The notes below the pieces were generated by a model, which saw only the letters and a list, made by a program, of their open reading frames with translations, was not told the origin of the DNA and did not search any database. A stretch of DNA of 64,000 nt from Aquila chrysaetos chrysaetos (Eukaryota; Chordata; Aves; Accipitriformes; Accipitridae): positions 20,214,698 through 20,278,697 of the forward strand of contig NC_044024.1 of assembly GCF_900496995.4 (NCBI RefSeq). The letters run 5' to 3'. Shown here in pieces: positions 35,600-61,206 of the stretch (positions are counted from its first letter, which is position 1; every line of letters begins with the position of its first letter). The position numbers were made by a program, and so were the translations under genes.

Positions 35600-38500
35600 G
35601 CAGGGAGGAAAGAGCCTGGTGTTTGAAAAGGCTGATTCCGCTTCCTCACGGTGCCCAGTTTCATTCAAATGCACGCTCCCACGCTAGAAGGGATAAAGTG
35701 ATCTAAATCTGTCCCAAAGGTGCAGCTGGAAAAAAGCAATCACGCAGAAAACAGCTGAGCAGTCAGCGTGCCTCTGCCCCTGGGAGGAGGTCCTGCGCAG
35801 GTGAGACTGCTGAGCCCTGCTCAGCACCAGCTGGGCTCCTTCTCCTCTGGGAGGGAACGGTGAGAGAACTGAGAAAAATCTCCGCTTGGAGAACAGCGTG
35901 AACTTGAGATCCCTTTACAGGCTCCCTGAGTTACAGAAGCGAGACCTTCCACGAAAGTAAATTCTTAGGAAAATCCACATCCACCAAAATAAAGCCAGGA
36001 AGGAGCCGGGTCTAGTCACTTGAGCCTTGGCAGCTTACCAGTCCCGTTGCAGGGCTCTGTGGCAAAGCCCACGGGCTTCTGAGCCTCGCTTGCCCAGGCA
36101 GCCTGGCAGAGCCGTGCGGGACCTGCTGCTCCGTGGACGCGGCTGCCCTGCGGAAGAGCCCTCACCCAGCACCGCGCTGATGAAACCGCGGCAGATCGAC
36201 ACAGAAGGCCCTGGGCAGGCTCGCGGAGCGGGTTTGCTCTCGAGGGGCACGTAACGGAGAAAAGCAAGGAAGTGTTGCAAGGAAAGGTGGAGGCACAGGA
36301 GATTAAGCAGCAGCAGCTGTGGTGGTCAGACACCCAGAGGCAGAATTAATTGGAGTAATTAAAACAATTGGTAATTAGCTGAAGAGGGTCTGTTCCTTGA
36401 GCAGAAAGGCCTGGAGAGGACTGAATGTTAGTAGGCTGGGTTTTTGGCTGTTCCTGGTATGTCTGTGCCAGAGAGGGTCCTGAGGCTGCAGCAGACAGGC
36501 AAGTTTTCATCTTTTTTTTTTTTTTTTTCCCCCTCCCAAAGCTCTGTGCCCATAGTTATGGGGTTTTTGAAATCCTATGAATGTTCCAAGGGCCTCGGAT
36601 TTTTCCTGCTCCCAGGTTGTTTATCTGGTAACTTTTTAAATTCAGTTGTCATCGTGCTTATAGTTGAATGTGGCAGTTGCACGTGTTGTAGATTCACAGT
36701 CTCTCCAGCGTTGAGAGTCGTTTTTACACTGTCCAGTTTCTTTGCCCATTTCCAGGCGGTGGCATGGGCTGATGATCATTGTGTTCTGTCCCATTTTCCT
36801 CTCATTGCTTTCAGGGAAAAGGATGTATTTTAACAGCAGACCAGAAGGAGTGCCCCTCTGTAAGGGCAGCTGGAAAGGCAAGTTGGCGTGGTATTGACTT
36901 GGGCTTTTCTGTGTGAATGACATTAGGCAAGACTGCGGTCCTGCTGGGTGAAGTTCTGAAAGAATAGCAGCTGCTTTTCCATAATGCTTCTCTTTTAAGT
37001 CTTTAAGTTGCTCCAGAAGAAGACACTAGTAATAAATGGGATGTTTCCGCAACAATATATTCTCCCTCTTCTTCCCCCCTCCCCCCCTCCGCCCTTAGGA
37101 GCTGCAATTCATTACTTCTTATTTCTGTATCAGCAAAATACAACTGAGAAACCCTCTGGTTACGATCTCCACTCCCCCCCCCAGCATCAGTGGAATTTAC
37201 CAGCTATAGGGTACGAGCAAGACATTGCTGCCTAGTCAGTAAGACGTGTTTCTGTTGTACATACAGGTGGGTTTTCTTCTCTTATGAGTCCTTTTACAAA
37301 ATCATGTCTCTTAAGCAAAGTTTTGGGCTCGGATAATGTTGCGGGCATCTTGCTTTTTCATTATGTATGGGTGACCTACTGAAAGTGTATTGGTGGCTAG
37401 ACAACGGAAATAAAATAGCAAATACAATAGATCATAGTTTTTACTAGTTAGAAGGGCTGAGTATCCATTTAGAATCTCAAGAGAACCAAAAACCAGGCTG
37501 ATAATTTTTCCTCACATAGCACCAGGTTTTGATTTGCTTTTCTATAGTATGTTTTTTGTTGGTGTGAACTATTTTCTTGGTATCTTTCCTCTGAAAGTAA
37601 GGACTCTGCTTGCCAGTAAATGCTTAGGATGGGCTGTATGTAGGTTAAAACTGAATCAGACTGACTTGTTAGAAATACAGCTTGGGTTGTGGTGTAGCAT
37701 TTGTTCACAGAGCTCCTTAAGAAGTCACTGTCACCACCCGTGCATTTCCACTCCTCGCAGCAACATCATTTATCATTATTGTGCTATGGCAAGTGTTCAG
37801 AGCAGAGATACAGGTTTTAAAAACAACAAGGGGAAAAAAAGTCACAAGGTGAGAGTTACACTATTACATAAGAGGCAAATATGTTCTGGAAGGGAGTGAA
37901 GTTAGAGGCTTTGGGAGGTAATTGCCCTCAGCTGTATAGGGCAGGGGAGCGGGTATTGTATTTTGAACACAGGGACAGAGTGGCCCTGCTTAAATGGCCC
38001 TGATAAAATTTCATAAAAACAGGCTCATCGGGAGAGATTGTGTTTGCCTAGACTTGGAAGACAGAAAGTGAAGTAGGGCAGGCAGCTATAGAGCACAGTG
38101 ATCCATTTTTCAATGTTCACTCCCTGGGGGAGCACTGTAAGTAACAAGCTGATCTGTATCCAACAGGAAAGGTTTAGGTCAGGTACTGTGTTGTTTAAAA
38201 CAAATAAAAACCCCAGCAACACCTCCCAGGGCTGGAACTTTCGTTAAGTGCTGAATCAATATGTGGACTCACTACCCGAAGTCATAGTTGGGCTCGTTTT
38301 ATTCTTAAATAGGCTCAATGATACCATAGGCCTGTTTCAAATCAAGAAGTGCTAAATTACTTCCCCCACCACTTCCTTATCTGTGATTTAAGTTTTACTT
38401 TTTAAAAACACATCTCTTTGCTTTAGCATTTTAATGATATGAGATCATGTCTTGGAGTGACAGGTATTCATGCTCAGGGTCTGGATTTTCAGAAATAATG

Positions 38501-41500
38501 GGGATGGCGTAGATGTGGTGGTCACACTTCTGTAATTGAAGACAGGTGAGGGTAAATGCAGGAATAAGCATGTGTAACAAACACATGGTGACTGCTGGCA
38601 TCTGTTAATATTCATCGTTAACCAGGTTATTGGTGTTTCGAAACAGGAGAACAGAAAAATGCAACAGGTTTTGTTTGATTGGTTGGGTTTTTTAAAAGCA
38701 TAGGTGAGGACTCTGAGATCAGACACTGCACCCAGAGCTCCGTTTGTCTAATTTAATTAGCATTGGTCTAATGTCAAGACTACACGCTTCCAACTGAAGA
38801 CAGTTTTGGACAGATTACCTATGATAATCAGCTGCGTTAAAACACTTTTATCAATACAGAATGGATCCAATTTTCTTCAAAACCTGTCTCTCCCCAATAA
38901 AGTTGTAGCAAGATTTTAGATATTACAGCTCCCGGTAGCAAAGCAATAGTGCAAACACCAGCCCATTTCTGTCAGAACTCATTCAAATTAAATTATGTGA
39001 AAATGACAGGCCAACAACAAATGTGTATTTAGTATAGTCAGCCCTATTCCTCCATGGCTGATGTAATCCTATTGTGTTTAAAAAAAAAAAAAAAAGCCAT
39101 CAATAATCTACTTTGCAGCAGCAGCGAGTTAACTGGAGTTGTGTTTTGTTTGTTAATCCAGGCAAGGTCATGCTACTGTAGAATACCTGAGTTTTACTCT
39201 GTGTGCATCATCCAGAACTCCATGTAAGCAGTGACTGCAAGTTTTACTGATTGTATGTTGTAAATCACTTCTGTGGCATCTTATGTGAAAGAAGCATGAG
39301 ACTTGTTATTTTTAAGCTTCTAATGTTTAAATTTTAGCCTCCAAAAGGGAAACTGATTTACTCTCATGTAAGTAGAGCTTAGCTGTTAGGCAGGCTCAGT
39401 TAAAACAAAAAAACCCAAATACACAATGAGAATTTTTTTCTTGCGTTGCATGTAATTGCAGAACATTGCTGATTTATCATTAGAATACAACGTAGTTATT
39501 TGAAACCATCATTCTGGGATGTGGTAGATTTGGAGGGGGGCGGGGGGTTGACTGAAAATTAGTGACCCGTGTTCTCAACTTGTGTCCTGTTCCTTATACA
39601 GCCAGAAAGCATTTGATGGGAACTGCAGCCTAACGTACTGGCTTACCTGGCAGGCAGCTCTCTACATCATGTTACGCTCAAAGTTCTCTGATGTTGTAAT
39701 GGGCACTAAAATTGCATTGGGTTGGTTAAATACCACCTCGCCTACTCTTAAGGCAGTAACTTATTACTTTTGCTGTTCATACTTTTTTTTTTTTTTTCCT
39801 TGCAAGCCATTTAATGACATCTTACTGTGACGTGCAGCATTACTGCTGCATTTTGTGCAGGAACCAGGTCTCCTCTTCCAGCCCCCACCCAAGGTTCTGT
39901 GTCAAGGCTGTTCCTGAAAGGCGTTCGTTTAACCTTCATTGACTCTGAGGCTCTAAGACGTTCAGTGGCAAAGATCTTGAGCAAGTAGTTCAGTATTTAG
40001 TAATGATTTACTTTAAAACAAAAGTTCTGTGTTTCTTTTAGAATGTCACTTAGTGTAAACTTACTCTCTGTTCCTCCTCGTCCACTGGTGACAGCTCTTT
40101 TGTGCCTTTGTCAGGGTAACACTGTATGTAGTTGAAGGTTAATCATCTCTTGTCATGTGCCATTCCCCTTCAGGGCAGCTAAACCTGACTATGATCTTCC
40201 TTCACAGCTCAAGTTTTCTAGTCCCACTGTTACTGTAGTTCTACTCCGGCTTTCTCTAGATATCCCATGTTTTTTGAAGTAGAGGGCCTAAATATAATCT
40301 TGTATCAGATGCTTCCAAACTGGATTTTGTTTCTCTTTGAACTTGTTTCTCAGACTTAGGAGGATAATTTTTAAATTCTGAACCTGCTTTCTGAAGAACT
40401 TGCAGCTACTTTGAGCTTTCCGGAACCTTCACATTTAGGAAACGAACTGCTCCCTCACACTTCGTCCCATATTGTATGTCCTTTCAGTCAAGCACGTGAT
40501 ATCATCTGCAACTGTAACATAAGGGTTTTGAAGCCATATACTATCACTTCATCTGCATCCTAGTTCCTTATTTTTAATAACGTTCTTACCGAACTGCAAG
40601 TATGATATTTGCAATTAATCTGTGTATTTGAAGGCAGCCTGATGTAATCCTTCCCCTTCTCCAAAAATGCTTGAAAAGCTGATGTGTATCAAATTGTCTT
40701 TTGCAGCACATCCACATTTAGTTCATTTCTTAAAAGAAAAACTAGGCCCACTCTAGGCTTTGTTTTCAACATCCGTAGCATGTGCTCATTGCTGCTGCTT
40801 TTGAGAAGTTCTTCTAAGGTATGCTCAGTTTCAGAGAGAATATGAGGCGCTGAACAGTAACTACAGATAACTTGTGAAATATATAAAGATTTTTCAGAAC
40901 ACAAACTTGTTGAACCATTTAAACTGTATTCCACTTTTGAAATGTTAACGTTGTGTATATGTAAATGTATATATATACATTGCAAATAGCAATCCTCAGT
41001 CAACCAAGACACGGAAGATACCTGCAGTCTAGATAAAATACATTTCATATAAATACATTCATGGTTTAAAAAAAAATCATACAACCTGCTGACAGACTCA
41101 AGTGCAAGTAACTTTCTTACATGTATTTAACTTTTGTGATGTAGCTGACTAAAGGCTATTTAATAGTGACCCCTTTTAAACATGGAAAAATTGGTAATGT
41201 GGCTCCAGGACCGAGTCATTTAAAAAGCTGCTACCGATAGGGAAAGTATTTCTTGTTGTCATAAGCCAACTGTATGTTGTCTTAAAAAAAATAATTTTCT
41301 CTTTTAGAAAAGCTATTTCCTTGTTCCTTTTAGTGACTGTTGTACTTCCATGCACAACTAGATACAGTCAGCTTTATATACCAGATTTTCTTTTTCCCTT
41401 CCCTCTCAGGGTTCTTGGAAGATGAGCTGGCAGTGTTGTGGACTGGCCACAGAAAGTTATGCAGGGGGAAGTTTGAAATTGGTCCCAAGGAGAAGGGACG
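35600..41500. other. Intergenic DNA between ACSL4 3' end and KCNE5
   Basis: No coding exon was recognised. The first part (about 36,000-36,260) is a GC-rich shore of the KCNE5 island. A dense homeodomain-type cluster lies at 36,344-36,378. Simple sequence includes T-runs at about 36,510-36,528 and 39,783-39,798, C-rich tracts near 37,072-37,095 and an A-run near 39,080-39,095. The last part could hold extended ACSL4 3' UTR. Confidence 0.5.
36344..36378. promoter_or_regulatory. Homeodomain-type binding-site cluster upstream of KCNE5
   Basis: Within 35 bp there are TTAATTGG (36,346-36,353), TAATTA (36,356-36,361), CAATTG and a second TAATTA (36,372-36,377). It lies about 1.05 kb upstream of the KCNE5 start codon, which makes a proximal enhancer plausible. 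Function is inference. Confidence 0.35.
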
Positions 41501-41527
41501 GTTTAGTTAATGAGTATATAGCCATGA

Positions 41528-41533
41528 TTTATT
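41528..41533 (-). terminator. ACSL4: Candidate ACSL4 poly(A) signal
   Basis: Minus-strand AATAAA, about 1.7 kb past the ACSL4 stop. A nearer hexamer exists at 42,643-42,648 (about 0.6 kb). Neither has a strong GU-rich downstream element that I can see. Mammalian ACSL4 mRNAs have long 3' UTRs, which favours the distal one. Confidence 0.35.
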
Positions 41534-43239
41534 TTTGCCAAAATCTGCTTGAACTGGAAAAAAGAAAAAATACACATACATGCAATAAAGGAAAAACTTG
41601 CCCTGAAATTGCAAGTTAGTGCGTTCAAAAGAAGCATCGTACAAAATCTTTTACTTTCTGTACAGTGACAATACCAAATAATTTTTCATTTTAACCATCA
41701 TATACACAACACAAATATTATGAATAGAAATCTATAAATACTTTAAAATGAATTTGTACTATATAGCAGTTGAGGGCCACAGCTGTACAAAATGTAAGCA
41801 ACATATATAAAACCATTAAGAAAGTGCAAAGTAGAACAGTATCAAGAGCCTCCACTTTTTACAGCATTTACGGTTCAAGTGTGAAGAGCTAGCAGGGATG
41901 CAGGAGCTCAGTTACAATTCAAAAGACACAGTACAGGATTCTGCACACAAAATTATGAACTATTATTAAATTATAGCTTCCCACTTCTTCACATCTATGA
42001 CTTCCAGTTAATAAGAGAACACTTTTATAATGAATTTCTGTAAAGAGTGATTTGTCCCTTCTTACAAGTTCTGTAAAACAAAGGTTCCCTGGTCACAGAC
42101 TACTTATCTGTAAGTAAAACAAGACAACGTGGGAAACTACTGTTGGTTTCTGGTTGCCTTGTTGTGCTTACCATATTTAAAAGGTGAACAGAAATACCTT
42201 TCCATAAAGTGAATACAGACTAAATTTAGACCCTGATCCTCTACATTACAGACAGGTAACCTGTACCATTACTCAATGTATGCGAAGGTCTAGAGCATCA
42301 GTGCCTTAAAAACAAAACCCCTCAACAAGACAAAAAACAAAACCCCAAAACTCCTTTGAGTTTCAAATCTGCTTAGAGACAAATGCCCATCAATTTCACT
42401 GTTGTTTGCCAGTCAAGATGCAAGTTTTGCATTCTGCGTTCAGGTGATGATTTCTCATCAGTACCTCCTGTAGCAGTGCAAGTCTTTGTTTTCTTTTATG
42501 CTCTGTGTCCTACTGGAAAGCTCTGCTTGAATTAAAATACAGTAGCAAGTAAAAACGTACTTGGTGAGTTGGAAGTTGAAATATTCAATGCTCTTGAATA
42601 GAATTTCAAATAACTTGGGTTTAGAAGGCTTTTCAGTTCACCTTTATTTCAGTAAGTGTACTTTATATTCTTTTTTAGGCACTGTAAATATTCAAGATAC
42701 TGATGTGCAGAAGAATCCATCCATTCTCAAGCAGTGCATTATTAGTGATCTCTAGCAAGTTCTTGACTAAAGTTATCTTGTTTTTGTTTTTAAATGGAGA
42801 AGGGTAGACTTCAAATACTTTTTTTCCTCCCTCGCTAAGTATCTTACTATGATAGAAGAACCATCACAATTACATTATTTTTTTTCTTTGAAATATAGGC
42901 CAGACTTCAGAATGAATTAAAGAGAAGTTGCAAGCAGTCTGAATATGCTAGAGAAGCAATAATAATAAAATTACCTGGTCATACTGCTTCACATAATGAT
43001 GTCTGTCTCAAAACTGGAGATGATCACATGAAACTCTACAAAGACCATCACTGTCTAATCTGCTAATAATTAAGAATTTGGAGTCTAAGATATTCTCTGT
43101 TGTACTCGATACAGATTATAGGAACACTCATCCATTTGGTATATTTTCTCAATGTGTGATATCTACAGTATACACAGACATCCAAAACTGAGGTGTGAGA
43201 AGGAACCCTCTGCACAGCTGTCTGGTCAAGGTAACTTGT
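41534..43239 (-). other. ACSL4: Probable ACSL4 3' untranslated region
   Basis: A gene-free AT-rich stretch directly after the ACSL4 stop on the minus strand. No competing gene lies in it. The extent depends on which poly(A) signal is used. Confidence 0.45.
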
Positions 43240-57866
<14,627 letters not shown>

Positions 57867-58033
57867 TGCAGGTATTTAAAAAAGAAAATCTCTTATTGTG
57901 TTCTGAAGAAGGCAAGAGCAAAGCAGCAGTGTAGTACGGTGTAGGAAGAAGCAACAGTAAGTGAAGCTTAGGTAGTTCTGTTTCCGAGTAGCTGCTAAAA
58001 TTTTAGTAACCTTTGAGAGCCAACAGTGGACAC
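57867..58033 (-). other. ACSL4: 5' UTR part of ACSL4 first coding exon
   Basis: On the minus strand a long pyrimidine tract ends in cttcacccacag|GTGTCC at 58,033/58,034, an excellent acceptor. This predicts that the first coding exon is spliced to a leader exon farther upstream. Confidence 0.55.
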
Positions 58034-61000
58034 CTGTGGGTGAAGACCAGAGCCAAGCAGAGAGCAGGAAAAAAAAAAGAAAAAAGAATTAAATTAGTAA
58101 TATTACAGTCAGTCCATTAGTTTTAGTCCTTCTAAGAGTTCACTTCAAATGCATCAAGACAAAGGAGACTGAAGTAACTGATTTAAGAGGCATGTACACT
58201 GCATGAGATAGCAGTGTACTGCTCTGAAGGCAAAAGAGGATGAATCTTTTCCATACTTGTTTGTTGCATCCACAAATATTTACTTTTCAAAAGACTTTTC
58301 CCCGTTATCTCTGTTTGAATAGTTCAGGGCTGTTGAGATGAAGTCTGTCCTTCACATCATAATATTGTGTTTAAGCTACTTGAGTAATGCTACAATTGCG
58401 TAATTATGGGAAAGGTCAACAGTTGTTTTCCCCCTAAATATTTGTACTACGGAGAAAAGATACAGTAGATCTCTTTACTGCTTTTCAGATTATATCAACT
58501 TATATTCAGATTAAAATGTATCTTGATACAAGGTCTTGAAAAGTCTACATGTAGTCATCTAAAAACTATATAAGATTCCAAAACTGCTTTATTAACTTTG
58601 CCCCAGCAATGGAATTTTTTATTTTTTACTTTTCAACTATGAGTGTCAGGCTCTTGGAAAGGCATTACACAGATTTGCTTTTCCCCCTCCAAAAAATACT
58701 TCAATATATGCATTTCAGAACTCCAGGTACAGAAAATGGAATCCAATTTGACCAATTTAACCCAATTTAAAATAAAGCACAATTTGGCAAGATTTTGTCT
58801 CCATGTCAGAAATCTCTCCTCATTAAGGAGGAAAAAATAAGAGGCAAAGGTACACTAACAAAAGAGCAGTACCTCAGACACCCAGGGGAGTGAGTAACAC
58901 TGACTAGCTTATTGCATAGCCCAGTCTTTCATGGACAGAATCCAATAAACAGAACAGATGAGAATAGGACAACTTCCAGGGCTCCATCAAGAATTGAAAG
59001 AACGTGGACACACCTCAAAATGTACCTTCGTTAATGTATTTGCCACCCTCAGGTGATGAGGGAGGCTACAATTAAAATTTCAAGGTTGTAGCAGTCAGAT
59101 GACTGCTACTAACAGCATAACAGCAATCTATCAATGGGTTTTTTAATAAGAATTCCAACATCTGCAGTTGTGTTGTAGCCGATATCAACAGCATTTAATG
59201 TAATGTAAGATTAAGAGATCTGCAGGTGCTTAGAATAACATGATCACCATGTTAGTTTTTTTAATTAGATCTATAGAATAAAATTACTATTGAATGATAG
59301 TATAATGTACTAAACTAAGCTCAGACTTGTTCAGAAAAAAGAGTATTCTGCATATATCTTTTTGTAAAAAATGAATGCTACATTCTTTTCAAAACATATA
59401 TGCTTATTCTGCTGTAGTTAACCTCATCATCATCAACTGCTCAGGAAACAGTCAAACCTCAGCAGAAGAGATATCATTTTACTTCCCTAAGCTCCAGTTC
59501 TCTAAAATGAAGGTTTACTGGTTTATAGTACAAATCTTGTATGATATTTTCATTCCAGTTAATTCAGTGCTCCAAAAGCAGCAGTTGAGCTTGTATTTAA
59601 AACAAAAGCCAGCCACAGTGCTAAGACTACAGTAAGAAAACTTCAGGGCATGCCCAAGATTAGACACAATGCTAGATAAACCCCATGGAGAACTCCCACT
59701 GCTCTTCACCTTCCAACAAAAAGCATATGACCAGACACAATGACTTGGATAAAAAGCAGACTTGTTGGACTAACGCAAACAATTTGATATACTGAGACAG
59801 TACTATAGCTTTTATTCAGGCTGAGTAGTAGCTTTTTCAGAAGTAGTCCTACTGGTAAAAAAACTACTCGCTAATAATTGAGAACTGACTAATTTAGAAA
59901 GGGAGGAGAGGAATGGGCTCATATTTACTTAAATTCTTTAGCCAATGTTCTGGACTGACCACTACTATAAAAAGACATTTACTTTAACTTTTCCATTCAA
60001 TTTAATCTCCTGTACATTAAGTTTGTATTTCACCTATTTAGTTCTTGTATAACACTGAACAACCACAAAATTTTCAGAGTATTTTCTGTGTACATGTTAT
60101 TATTACAGCAGATACAAAGAACTGAAGATCATACTTCCACACATTGATTTGCTTACTACTTTCTAATGAAATCTATATTGACTAATGGTATCTATTAATA
60201 TATACTTATTGCAATTATCTCATCTTTCCACTGCTATTTTCCACTCCCTCTTATTGCATCTGGGCAATAGTGAATTGAACTGAAGTCTCTGGCATAAGAG
60301 CTGTCCCTTTTTTTTACCATATCTAAAATGGTGGGGACCTGCTCCTCTTGTCATCTAAGCACTGATGAGATGCAAATAACATGATGACTTGCAACAGTAC
60401 TGTCATGATTCAAACAGGTATTTCACAATATCCAATTCACATTTTATTACTGATTATCAATACTAAGTCTTTAAAACTGAACTAAGTTGCAGAATGGATT
60501 GTACGACTGTGTGTGAAGAGGACTGTGTTTGAAAAATTACGTCCTACTGATGTCATCTAATAATCCTTTCTGCATGCATGAAATGTGTGGGTTTATATGT
60601 GAGATGATCTTCAAGCTGACTAAGCAACAAACTCAACTCAGTGTTGAACACTAACTTAAGAACTTTTACAGTTTACTGGAACAACTGTCTAACATGCTAA
60701 AAAACCTCATCAGAATGTTTCAAAGTATTGCCTGAAATAATAAAGTAATGATAAAAAGGTCTTAATGGGAAAGAATGTTTTCTTAAAGCTGGCACGCTGT
60801 TGAAATCACTTTTAACATTTGAATTTTAAGTGCATGTACAAACACACTTCGTACACTTGCAGCCAGTTAAGCTAATGTTCACATTAGCAAAAGTTAAAGG
60901 TTGCATTTCTTTCTCTTTGAAATTTCAGATTCATTTGAAATACTTTAAAAAGTGTTTATAAAAACAGATAACTTAATTTGTACACATTTGTGGTAATTTA

Positions 61001-61120
61001 AACTGTTTCTATCTTGACAAAAATCAGCTATCATTCTTAATAGACATCAGTTAGAAAAAATTACTGTCCCAAAAAGACAGACTTGGCCTTTTCCTTTGAA
61101 CATATTCATATAAAAAACTG

Positions 61121-61147
61121 ACACACACACACGCATATATACACACC
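61121..61147. repeat. Short (CA)n/(TA)n microsatellite
   Basis: ACACACACACAC, then GCATATAT and ACACACC. It lies immediately downstream of the candidate leader exon on the minus strand. Confidence 0.75.
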
Positions 61148-61162
61148 CATAGGTATACTTAC

Positions 61163-61206
61163 AAGGTATCTGACAGCAATGAGTGAGTTTTCAGTGATGA
61201 TTAGAT
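61163..61206 (-). other. ACSL4: Candidate ACSL4 5' non-coding exon, 44 nt
   Basis: On the minus strand this segment is bounded by tttctgttttaatacag| and |GTAAGTATAC, both close to consensus. It lies in the large first intron upstream of the coding exons. It contains no ATG in a strong context. The pairing of two good splice sites 44 nt apart is what supports it; there is no protein evidence. Confidence 0.4.

Larger units (their letters stand above)
34320..35600. promoter_or_regulatory. KCNE5: CpG island covering KCNE5
   Basis: Dense CpG across the whole single-exon gene and its flanks. On the minus strand, upstream of the start codon, there is a CCAAT box (CCAATCAG; plus-strand positions 35,414-35,421) about 125 nt before the ATG and a run of GAGCG repeats close to the ATG. 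No TATA box is evident. The high GC opens long spurious frames on both strands; the 255-codon plus-strand and 393-codon minus-strand frames are examples. Confidence 0.7.

Noticed and set aside
34859-35626. 255-codon plus-strand frame over KCNE5
   Set aside because: Antisense shadow of KCNE5 in a CpG island; no family similarity.
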